Positions 34,350-41,681 of a stretch of DNA of 64,000 bases are shown piece after piece (within the stretch, counting starts at the first letter, position 1; each line of letters opens with the position of its first letter). Under the pieces are notes generated by a model. That model saw nothing but the letters and a program-made list of their open reading frames with translations. It ran no database searches and was not told where the DNA came from. Both the position numbers and the translations under genes were made by a program. The stretch lies in contig JABMDL010000039.1 in NCBI GenBank assembly GCA_015903945.1, positions 1-64,000 on the forward strand, given 5' to 3'. This DNA is from Nitrospira sp. Its GTDB lineage: Bacteria; Nitrospirota; Nitrospiria; Nitrospirales; Nitrospiraceae.

Positions 34350-34567
34350 GCAGCGATGAAGGAAACGTTCAGCAGGTCTTCAGGTATGGCCTCGTTGTGT
34401 TCGAGGCGATCGGCCATGGCACGAAGCGCGAGGGCCTGGACTGCCGCAAGTGCAGCGGCTCTGGTCTGGCCATAGGCCATCACGCCGGGAAGAGCGGGTA
34501 CTTCGCCGATCCACCGGCCATCTTCTTCCTGCTCCAGCTCGATCTTGAGTTGGGTTGCCTGTGCCAT
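34346..34567 (-). CDS. HicB-family antitoxin
   Basis: 73 aa. QLKIELEQEEDGRWIGEVPALPGVMAYGQTRAAALAAVQ is the partial-RNase-H HicB domain (Asp-Gly-x-Trp, Pro-Gly, then Thr/Ala-rich helix). It is an antitoxin-first module whose toxin gene, directly overlapping downstream, is broken. An intact antitoxin with a dead toxin fits TA decay. Confidence 0.88.
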   Translation of the reverse strand: MAQATQLKIELEQEEDGRWIGEVPALPGVMAYGQTRAAALAAVQALALRAMADRLEHNEAIPEDLLNVSFIAA

Positions 34568-34662
34568 GTGTATTCCTCAATGAGCAACTTGGAGGGTAGG
34601 CTAAGCTCAGACCGCGAAGAAATCAAGCGGGTATCTCTTCAGAATTCCCCCCGACCATGTGT

Positions 34663-34728
34663 CGCCACGTTCCCTATCAATCGCTCATTAACGAGTTGCT
34701 TGCAGGGGAAATGAGAAAAGCGGGGTAG
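34663..34728 (+). pseudogene. BrnA-like antitoxin remnant, copy 2
   Basis: 22 codons ending RHVPYQSLINELLAGEMRKAG-stop, the C-terminus of a BrnA/CopG antitoxin; no upstream part is recognisable. The DNA from here to about 34845 resembles 32677-32860, including the shared GAACGTGTCGAA and CCCGAC..C segments, so a BrnA 3' end plus downstream flank was duplicated. Confidence 0.55.
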
Positions 34729-34843
34729 GGTATTTCCGGATTCATCGCATCCGCTGCTCGTTGGATTTCAGGCGCTGAACGTGTCGAATGCCTACCTGGC
34801 ATGATAGGAATAAAGACTCCCGACGCCGTTTCTTGTTCCTGTG

Positions 34844-35098
34844 CTATGCCACGTCTTTTGCAAGGCGAATCACCGGCACAGCGATGGTTCGTGCATTTCT
34901 TCTGCGAGCAGTGTCCTTGAGTGATCCCGCCAGTCTTCGGCCAACGTCGGCGCTGACCACTTTCTCCCCGCACTGAGAGCAGACACCAGCCGGTACATCT
35001 TCAATCACCACCAACTTGTTTTTGATCCAGGAATCTTGCTTAATCCGCTTTGCCTGCATTTCCCCACCGCAAACATGGCAGTCACCGTAGGTATACAT
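34844..35098 (-). CDS. YgiT-type zinc-finger antitoxin-like protein
   Basis: 84 aa. CHVCGGEM and AGVCSQCGEKVVS form the two-CxxC YgiT/MqsA zinc finger. No C-terminal HTH is visible. ATG 35098 with AAAGGTGA upstream is preferred to GTG 35107. Members usually pair with a toxin encoded just upstream; none is intact here (see the PIN-like scrap in findings). Confidence 0.82.
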   Translation of the reverse strand: MYTYGDCHVCGGEMQAKRIKQDSWIKNKLVVIEDVPAGVCSQCGEKVVSADVGRRLAGSLKDTARRRNARTIAVPVIRLAKDVA

Positions 35099-35220
35099 GT
35101 AAGTCACCTTTTGCCTGTAAGCACGACGTCAGCCCTATCGGCGACATTTGCCTCAACGAGGTGTTCTTCGATGCTGTCAGGTCTAGAAGGCGTTGCACGG
35201 TTTCAGCCGGATTATCCCGA

Positions 35221-35586
35221 TCAGCTGGCACCTACGTCTTTGTAATCCTGCAGCCAGAGCAGCCTATTCGCCAGGTCAGCGTTTGCGTGGCGTTGAAGCA
35301 GCGCGAGTACACGGCGAAGCAACTCCCGAAATGGCAAATGGTCCGAGACGATGATTCCGGCATGGTGACGACCTGAGACGGCGGATTCTGCGGCCAGTCG
35401 AATAAAGTCTTTGACATTGAACGTCAGAATGACTCTTCCGTGGCTCGTGGCAAAATCGAGCTGTTCATGGTCCGATCGCCCGAGAGTACGGGCTTCCCTG
35501 GCAGAGACGCAATCGAAGCCGCGATCGCTCAGCACTTGGGCGAGGAGTGGATCGACATCTTCGTCGAGATAGAGCGCAATCGCCAT
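35221..35586 (-). CDS. DUF5615 PIN-like toxin
   Basis: 121 aa. LYLDEDVDPLLAQVLSDRGFD, SDHEQLDFATSHGRVILTFNVKDF and AGIIVSDHL follow the Mut7-C/DUF5615 PIN-like pattern with the conserved acidic residues. It is paired with the DUF433 gene 28 nt upstream, the common antitoxin-toxin arrangement for this family. Probably a nuclease toxin. Confidence 0.85.
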   Translation of the reverse strand: MAIALYLDEDVDPLLAQVLSDRGFDCVSAREARTLGRSDHEQLDFATSHGRVILTFNVKDFIRLAAESAVSGRHHAGIIVSDHLPFRELLRRVLALLQRHANADLANRLLWLQDYKDVGAS

Positions 35587-35614
35587 CGGACAAGGGGAAA
35601 CATGGCGGGAGCGA

Positions 35615-35887
35615 TCAAGAAGCCCGCTGCTTCACGTGCTCTTCGCGGTTCTCGGTAATCTCGTTTTCGATTTCTTGCCGATTGTCGTAATAGTACGCCA
35701 ATGCGTCGTGGATCTGGGCGAGGGACAAGTGAGGGAACTTGGCGACCAGTTCTTCCGGGGTCAGACCATGCTGAAGAACGTACATGGCCACGGACCGCAC
35801 GGGAAAGCGTGTTCCGTGAATGATCGCGTTGCCTCCGCAAACAGCCGGGTCATTTGTAATGTGGGGGTGAGCTACTTTAGGCATCAT
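35615..35887 (-). CDS. DUF433 antitoxin-like protein
   Basis: 90 aa from ATG 35887. ITNDPAVCGGNAIIHGTRFPV, LQHGLTPEELVAKFPHLSL and IHDALAYYYDNRQEIENEI are the DUF433 HTH domain. GGGAG lies upstream. It pairs with the DUF5615 gene. The longer frame to 36085 has no DUF433 character before this start. Confidence 0.87.
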   Translation of the reverse strand: MMPKVAHPHITNDPAVCGGNAIIHGTRFPVRSVAMYVLQHGLTPEELVAKFPHLSLAQIHDALAYYYDNRQEIENEITENREEHVKQRAS

Positions 35888-36258
35888 GTCTGCTCCCGCT
35901 TGACAAACCTTAGCAAGCCTGCAGCGCACCGTCAAGGCAAGCTTCGCCCACGAGCACACCGCTGATATCCGCCTGAACGCAATATGTTTGAGGTGCGTAA
36001 CAGGAACAGGACTCCCGTCGCGGTGTCCCGTCCGCCTGTCTGGTAGGGGTTTCAGGCCAGACGCGCCGCTAGATTTCTTCCTCAACGTGCCGGTTTCTGT
36101 CCGCTGACCGGAACTATTTCACGTTCGATTCACGATTTCTTCTGCCGTCCGCCCTCATGTGACCCGCAACCTGCTGCTCTGGCCAATTTCTGGCGCACCT
36201 CGCCGGACAACCACATGTCGCTTCACCCGTGACCGCGCTCCTTTTTATCCCGCTGTCC
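35888..36258. other. Intergenic region of ~370 nt, no gene seen
   Basis: No supported gene. It lies between the DUF433/DUF5615 promoter side and the 3' end of a transposase, so it likely holds the insertion-sequence edge. I could not find a convincing terminal inverted repeat by eye. Confidence 0.35.
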
Positions 36259-37137
36259 TTAGCCCGACCGCCTCGCAAACACATCGATCCCAGCCCACAC
36301 TTCGGCGGGTGTCCGCCCCTGTAAGTGATCGTGCGGACGCTCGTGGTTGTACCAGGTCCGAATCTCCCGCAACCTTGTGCTTAACTCATTCGTGTCCGTG
36401 ACGGGGTCCCTCGCTAGTTCCCGTTTGACCGTTCCAATGAATCGTTCGACGCGCCCATTTTGCCAGGGACAGCCCGGCTGAATGCGTTGATGCCGTATGC
36501 CCAATAGCCACAGTCCGAATCGGAAGAGCCGTGAGACCAAGACGGCTTCATTGTCTGTCCGCACGAACTGCGGACGACCATACCGCGTCACCGCCTCGAC
36601 CAGTTCGCGAAGAATTGTGAGCGATGACTTGTCTGACAATTGCTGGAGCCGCAGGCAGGCTCGACTCGCATGATCGAGGACCGCGATGGCCACATGTCGT
36701 TGGCCTATTGAGTCTGTCTTGACCAACAGATCACAGCCCCACAGGCGGTTGCGCCGCATTGGTCTCGGCACGCGATGTTTCAATCTTCGCCGAGCATGGA
36801 GGACTTTATACTGGTGTTTTCGACAGGTGTCCGCCACATAGGTCTTGCTCACCGTCATGTGCCTGCGTGCTTTCCACCGTCGATTGAAGTAATGGGCAAT
36901 CGTGCGACAGCCCGCCTGCGGCATGAGGGCTTTCAAGCGAATGACTTCGGTTTTGACCCATTTCGGTTTGGGCTGAGCGAAGACGCAGCGAGGCGCAGAG
37001 GTCGGCTGACGAGACCATCCCCAATTCGGGTTCCCACGTCTTCGATACCAGGACCCCAGCCATGACCAACACCATTGTGCGAACCTCGTCCAGAGACGCG
37101 CGCACCACCACGACCACCGCATACGGATACTCGGCAT
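36259..37137 (-). CDS. DDE transposase (rve integrase core)
   Basis: 292 aa from ATG 37137, with AAAGGAG 8 nt upstream. The DDE residues are in WGCDLLVKTDSIG, FVRTDNEAVL and CPWQNGRVERFIGTVK, and the tail TWYNHERPHDHLQGRTPAEVW is typical of IS3/IS481-like integrases. The Trp-rich N-terminus (MRWSWWCARLWTRFAQWCW) belongs to a subgroup I recall and is not a frameshift. It appears intact. The family name is uncertain. Confidence 0.82.
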   Translation of the reverse strand: MPSIRMRWSWWCARLWTRFAQWCWSWLGSWYRRRGNPNWGWSRQPTSAPRCVFAQPKPKWVKTEVIRLKALMPQAGCRTIAHYFNRRWKARRHMTVSKTYVADTCRKHQYKVLHARRRLKHRVPRPMRRNRLWGCDLLVKTDSIGQRHVAIAVLDHASRACLRLQQLSDKSSLTILRELVEAVTRYGRPQFVRTDNEAVLVSRLFRFGLWLLGIRHQRIQPGCPWQNGRVERFIGTVKRELARDPVTDTNELSTRLREIRTWYNHERPHDHLQGRTPAEVWAGIDVFARRSG

Positions 37138-37217
37138 CGGGACCACTCCTTTGCGAGGGCCAAGGTAACGGGGATCATCATAGAAGGGGTGGGTGCGTCA
37201 ACCAGAGGTGGGATCGG

Positions 37218-37630
37218 TCATGACGACGGGTCACAGACGAGCGTCTTGAACTGCGAGACGGACAGAATGGTCGTCGTGACGAGCTTACGAGCCTGTGTGA
37301 AATCGCGGTCACCAGTAATGAGCCAGTTCGCTTGGGTGGCGAGGGCACAGGCGAGAAATTTAGCGTCGGTCGGATCCGTGGGTAGGGCGGTGTGCCCGGG
37401 ACATCCACGCACACCGTCACAGTGTCCAGCCAGGTCAGCCACTGATGGAGGAGGTCGGGCGGGAGCCCGAACTTCTGGCGGGCAAGGACGGTCTTATACT
37501 CGGCAAGGATTTCCGTGGAGACGACCCAGGCCCAGCCCGGTTGGGCCACGATCCAGCGCAGCACGGTTTCTGGCATTCTGTTCTTGAGGGCCGCCGACAC
37601 CAAGACATTGGTGTCGATGACGACGTTCAC
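37218..37630 (-). pseudogene. PIN-domain toxin, frameshifted
   Basis: GTG 37630 overlaps the antitoxin stop (GTGA). MNVVIDTNVLVSAAL and STEILAEYKTVL are the PIN start. The frame breaks near 37395 after VDVPGT, and the rest (TDPTDAKFLACALATQANWL, ITGDRDF) is in the next frame, to 37218. The span is 413 nt, one short of a multiple of three. Without the frameshift this would be a VapC-like RNase of the putative-toxin PIN family. Confidence 0.78.
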
Positions 37631-37866
37631 CGGCTGGTCCTGACGGCAGCGACTTCTGCGGCAATCTCCGCATCCGTGAGCAGGCGGGCTTGGGGCAAGG
37701 CTTGCGTGGTCTTCAGCAGCTGTTCCAGCGTCGTGAGGTTCGTGGCGGGGGTGGGTTCGTCAGCAATCACCACCACCTCGACACGCTCGCCAACCTGAAA
37801 GGGCATGTCCGATAAGGTGACCTGGCCAGAAGCTTCGACGACCACATATTTTCGGTACGCGCGCAT
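37627..37866 (-). CDS. Antitoxin-like protein paired with a PIN gene
   Basis: 79 aa from ATG 37866 (GAGGTG 6 nt before it; in-frame ATG 37872 is also possible). MRAYRKYVVVEASGQVTLSDMP looks like an AbrB/DUF104-style beta domain. The C-terminal helix (TDAEIAAEVAAVRTSR) would bind the toxin. Overlap with the PIN gene supports the role. Confidence 0.72.
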   Translation of the reverse strand: MRAYRKYVVVEASGQVTLSDMPFQVGERVEVVVIADEPTPATNLTTLEQLLKTTQALPQARLLTDAEIAAEVAAVRTSR

Positions 37867-37928
37867 TGGCATCACCTCGTGCCGATATTATGCTCGGACG
37901 CTGATCTGAGTGCAAGCGTGCTGGAGAT

Positions 37929-39023
37929 TTGTTCGCACCGCCACTGGCGCCGAACTTCACCATCACGGCGCTGCCCACACCGCTCACAGTGCCGGCGATC
38001 GGCCAAGGCTCCTTCTCGGTCGGCTTGACCGGGACCGGCGGGTTTACCACGCTCGCCAGCCTGTCCGTCACCGGCCTGCCGACGGGTATGACAGGCCTCT
38101 TCAACGTGGGCACCATCGGCGCGGGGCAATCGGCGCTGCTCACGCTCACCACGAACGGCACGACGCCGACCGGGACCCATCCCATTACGGTGACCGCGAC
38201 CGGTGTGCTCAACGGCGTGACGACGCCACGCTCGACGATCGTGAATGTCCAGGTGTTGGCCGCCGGCGCGACGACGTTCTCCGGTCTTGTGCTGGATGAA
38301 GAGGCGAAGCCGGTCAAGGGTGCGCTCATCAAGATTGGCACCACGCAAGTCACCACCGACGACGGTGGCAATTTCTTGATGCAGAATCCGCCGGTGGGGG
38401 CCAATCAAGTGCTCTTGATTGATGGGGGCCCGGCCTCGACTCCAGGCAAGAATCTGCCGGTGATTCCGTACAAGGTGACGATCGTCGCGAACCAAGCCAA
38501 TGCCATGAGCTTCGTGCCGCATCTCCATTTCCAGAAGACCACCGGCATGGTGGACATCTCCAACGCAGCGGTTGAGCGGCTCGTGACCGATCCGGAGATG
38601 CTTGGCTTTCAGATGAAGATTCCCGCCGGGGCGCAGATTATCGGGTGGGACAACCAGCCCAATACCCAGATCTCCGTGCGCCGGGTGCCGATCGATCGCA
38701 TTCCCGTGCCGCCGCCCCCCGCCGGCCTCTTCACGACCGCGGCCTACATGGATTACTTCGGCAAACCAGGGGGCGGGACGCCCAGTGAACCGATTCCCGT
38801 GACCCTGCCCAACGATCTCGATCTGCCGCCGGGGGCACAGGCGGAGCTCTGGGAAGATGAAATGGGGTCGCCCATCTCGAAGGCTCCGGTCAAGCGGGCG
38901 CAGTCCATCGCGCCCTCCGTCGTCTCCAAACGGGGCCCGTGTTCCGATACTATCTGCCCGAGCCGTGCCGGTGGTGTGACCTCGGCGCATCCCGGTTGTC
39001 CTCGTCAGCGGTGTCAGCTCTGA
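37929..39023 (+). pseudogene. Fragment of a large surface protein (carboxypeptidase-regulatory-like domain)
   Basis: Thr/Gly-rich Ig-like text (SFSVGLTGTGGFTTLASLSVTG) is followed by TTFSGLVLDEEAKPVKGALI and TTDDGGNFLMQNPP, a CarboxypepD_reg-like beta sandwich. There is no Met start or signal peptide: the frame opens at TTG 37929 directly after the TA module. Beyond ~38880 it turns into low-sense sequence. Both ends look cut, so this is probably an internal piece of a long surface or Rhs-like gene left by rearrangement. Confidence 0.65.
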
Positions 39024-39324
39024 TCTGAGCCGCACCAGTCACCCATCAGGATCAAGGCATCGGAGCGATCCTCCTGGAGGATCGACTCCAGCCCCTGGCA
39101 CGACGTGCCCCAGACAACCGTCGGTTCTCGGCCGTGTCCACTGTCGAGAGGCACAGGACGTCTGGCTACCAGCAGGCTGGCGCCCATGGCTCACCGCCGA
39201 GGCGTCTCAGTCCCCACGCTCGTGGCGCGGGAGAGAACGGGGTGAAGACTGCGGCTAATCGGGAGTGCGGGGTCATGCCCCAACCCCTTTGCGAGCTCCC
39301 AGCCTCACCCCTAATTTTCTGCGC
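39024..39324. other. Intergenic region of ~300 nt, no gene seen
   Basis: Lies between the surface-protein fragment and the IS110-type transposase. No open frame is supported. GGAGCGATCCTCCTGGAGGATCG (39063-39085) contains a short palindrome. It may be decayed 3' sequence of the fragment. Confidence 0.3.
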
Positions 39325-40344
39325 CTACCCGAAGGCGCGGTGCAGATTGAACGGCACCTGCTCGCGCAACATGTGATAACAGGCCCGGGCCAGTTTATGG
39401 GCCACCGCCTTCAGTGCCACCAATGGATGGGTCCGCGCCTGCTTGCGCTGATAGTAGGTCCGAATCACAGTCTCATAGCGAATGGCAAAATGGGCGGCTT
39501 CGATAAACGCCCAGCTGAGATACTTGTTGCCATTCTTCGTGTTCCCAGCCCCCTTGCGTGTGCCGTTGCTCAGATGTTCGCTGCCGACACAGCGGCAATA
39601 GGAGGCGAAGTGCCCGACGGTCGCAAAGCGCCGCATGTCGCCAGCCTCCAAGAGAATCGTGCCCGCCAAGATGGGCCCAATGCCGGGGACCGTCTGCAGC
39701 AGCGCATACCCGGACAGTGTCCGTCCCGCCTCTCGGACTCGATCCTCAATCGTGTGGACTTCTTGCTCCAGACACGCCAGCACGGCCAACGAACTCATGA
39801 CCGCTTGGACCTGTTCGGGAAATGGGACGAGCGCCTGCACGCCCTCGGGCGTGAGTTGCCGGAGGCGGGGGAGGGAGAGTCGTGTCCCGGTCACGCGCGT
39901 GAGGAGACTTTGCAGACTGAGGACGACCATCGTTTTGTGGCGGACCAACTGACTCCGTTTCCGCAGAAGATCACGAACGGCTCGTTCGGCTTTGGGATAG
40001 ATGTACCCGGTGGGAAGCAAGCCGAGACGGAGGAGATGCGCGAGCCACTGCGCATCGTGCTGATCGTCCGCATGCTTGAGGCCACTGTACTGGGGTAGCG
40101 CGGGCGCGTGGGCCAAATGAACGGGGTAGCCCGCGTTCATCAACCCATCGACCAGCCAGTACCAATTATAGGTGGATTCAACGACCACACCTTGCGCTGT
40201 AGTTCGATACGGCTCCAGCGCAGCCAGGATCAGCGGCAAATCATTACGCAGGCGCTTCTGATACAGCACCCGGTCCGCGTCATCGATCACGACAAGGACA
40301 CTGTTCGTCGCATGGAGATCGATTCCCGCATAACACATCATCAT
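39325..40344 (-). CDS. IS110-family transposase
   Basis: 339 aa from ATG 40344 with GAGGAGG 6 nt upstream. The N-terminal DEDD domain has YAGIDLHATNSVLVV, VVESTYNWYWL and KHADDQHDAQWLAHL. The C-terminal transposase_20 part has LLQTVPGIGPILAGTILLE and FASYCRCVGSEHLSNGTRKG. It appears complete. IS110 elements lack long terminal inverted repeats, so the edges were not defined. Confidence 0.9.
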   Translation of the reverse strand: MMMCYAGIDLHATNSVLVVIDDADRVLYQKRLRNDLPLILAALEPYRTTAQGVVVESTYNWYWLVDGLMNAGYPVHLAHAPALPQYSGLKHADDQHDAQWLAHLLRLGLLPTGYIYPKAERAVRDLLRKRSQLVRHKTMVVLSLQSLLTRVTGTRLSLPRLRQLTPEGVQALVPFPEQVQAVMSSLAVLACLEQEVHTIEDRVREAGRTLSGYALLQTVPGIGPILAGTILLEAGDMRRFATVGHFASYCRCVGSEHLSNGTRKGAGNTKNGNKYLSWAFIEAAHFAIRYETVIRTYYQRKQARTHPLVALKAVAHKLARACYHMLREQVPFNLHRAFG

Positions 40345-40497
40345 CGCAACCTCCTCGGTTAAAGTGGATGAGTGCGCCGCGTCAGCGACGACTCTACACT
40401 CCACGAGAGGAGCCTTCGAGATGATTATCGGGAGTCTTTGTTGTGCGGTTAGCGCCTAACTTCCAAATCCGGGATAGGCGTTCGTTCAGCAGTCGCC

Positions 40498-40710
40498 CTA
40501 CGAGGCACGGGCTTTGACGAAGGCCGGGGAGTGGGCTTCGATCTTTCGCATGGCCTCACAATCATAGACTTTCTCGCCGCAGGCTGGGCACTCGTGAAAC
40601 TCCAGTCTTGGAACAGAGTATAACTGTCCCTGATATTTGCCGGTCCATTTCCGACGGACCTTCTTTATCTTGTTACTTCCACAAGAAGGACATTTGGAAA
40701 TTTGTAGCAT
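40498..40710 (-). CDS. YgiT-type zinc-finger protein
   Basis: 70 aa from ATG 40710. KCPSCGSNKIKKV and HECPACGEKVYD provide two CxxC pairs. It is probably the antitoxin-like half of a TA module. The gene directly upstream is HicB-like, not a YgiT partner, so its toxin may be lost. Confidence 0.75.
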   Translation of the reverse strand: MLQISKCPSCGSNKIKKVRRKWTGKYQGQLYSVPRLEFHECPACGEKVYDCEAMRKIEAHSPAFVKARAS

Positions 40711-40745
40711 GACTTTGGACCTGCCACCCTCTACTGTGGCCAAGA

Positions 40746-40955
40746 TCAAGCGAATGCCAAACGGCTCTTGGGTTCGGGAATGGGGCGGCCGAGTTCCTTC
40801 GCTGTTTCGATCCATTCGCGGATGACGGTTTCCACATTCGCCAACGCTTCTTGGAACGTGGCGCCATCTGCTGCACAGCCCGCCAGCTCCGGAACTTCGG
40901 CGATGAAGGCTTGATCGTCCTTGCTCCAATAGATGACCAGCGCGTACTTGCTCAA
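40746..40955 (-). CDS. HicB-family antitoxin with TTG start
   Basis: 69 aa. YALVIYWSKDDQAFIAEVPEL and AGCAADGATFQEALANVETV are the HicB fold. The best start is TTG 40955, with AGGAGG 7 nt before it; no ATG fits the family N-terminus. No HicA gene adjoins it: downstream is the YgiT gene and upstream a PIN gene. An orphan antitoxin. Confidence 0.8.
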   Translation of the reverse strand: MSKYALVIYWSKDDQAFIAEVPELAGCAADGATFQEALANVETVIREWIETAKELGRPIPEPKSRLAFA

Positions 40956-40971
40956 TGGCGGTCCTCCTACC

Positions 40972-41406
40972 TCAGGACGGCTTGGGGAAGTAGATCGACA
41001 GTAATTCCGCTGTTGTGAAGATCTGTATGGTGGTGTCTTCAAAGTCCTTGTCGTTGGTCCAGAGCGGTCTTCCCAGCTCCAGTGCGAGTGCTAGGATTTC
41101 GATATCTTGAGGATCGCGATGCGCAATCTGAAGTTTGGCCTTTTTCATCGACCGGCGATAGGATTTGGGTTCGTGCACCGTCAATGGCAAGAGATCCAGC
41201 GTAAACCGCACAAATGCCGGATTGACCTCCAGCTTCTGTGCAACTTTTGGAATATAGTAGTGGACTTCGTCCAGTGCCGATTCGGTTACGGCAAATTCGG
41301 AGATGCCGGCATCAAAGAATAGCTGTTTGGCTTTCCCCCCGAGCAATGCGGAGAGAATGGGGTTAGCGTCGACGACGAGCTTTTCTGGTTTTCTCGAAGT
41401 CTGCAA
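40972..41406 (-). CDS. PIN-domain toxin (VapC-like)
   Basis: 144 aa, starting at TTG 41406. KLVVDANPILSALLGG carries the first PIN Asp, ESALDEVHYYI the Glu, and DPQDIEILALALELGRPLWTNDKDFED the later Asp residues. A predicted RNase toxin. It overlaps the Phd-like antitoxin gene by 44 nt. Confidence 0.82.
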   Translation of the reverse strand: MQTSRKPEKLVVDANPILSALLGGKAKQLFFDAGISEFAVTESALDEVHYYIPKVAQKLEVNPAFVRFTLDLLPLTVHEPKSYRRSMKKAKLQIAHRDPQDIEILALALELGRPLWTNDKDFEDTTIQIFTTAELLSIYFPKPS

Positions 41407-41626
41407 GGATGGCGTCCTCGGTGAGAAGATGGCTCTTCATCGAAGCCCGAATCTCATCAGTGAGGGTCGAGAACAGGTCTTTCTTTATTTCAAGCGGGAG
41501 AGCCTCGCCCGAGGCTGGCAGGAAGAATCCCACGATCTTTCCATGTCGTGTGACAATGACTGGCTCATCCTGCTTGAAGAGGCTGGTGGCACGGTCGCGA
41601 AACTGCCGAACGGTTGCGGTCTTCAT
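41363..41626 (-). CDS. Phd/YefM-type antitoxin
   Basis: 87 aa from ATG 41626. MKTATVRQFRDRATSLFKQDEPVIVT and HGKIVGFFLP are the Phd/YefM N-terminal DNA-binding fold. The C-terminal helix should bind the overlapping PIN toxin. A complete and probably working module, unlike several nearby ones. Confidence 0.85.
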   Translation of the reverse strand: MKTATVRQFRDRATSLFKQDEPVIVTRHGKIVGFFLPASGEALPLEIKKDLFSTLTDEIRASMKSHLLTEDAILADFEKTRKARRRR

Positions 41627-41681
41627 GTGGTCACCAAAGTGGGCACATTGTGACATGCCACCTGTTTGTCGTCAACTGGTC

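Noticed and set aside
33749..34714. 321-codon plus-strand frame running past the SDR gene
   Set aside because: Starts within the SDR in another frame and reads through the hicBA region; composition is Arg/Gly-rich with no domain.
37760..39035. Minus-strand frames opposite the surface-protein fragment
   Set aside because: Low-complexity His/Arg text; the plus strand gives recognisable beta-sandwich sequence.
36259..40344. Composite transposon formed by the two transposases
   Set aside because: They belong to different families (DDE integrase type and IS110), so they cannot act as matching ends.
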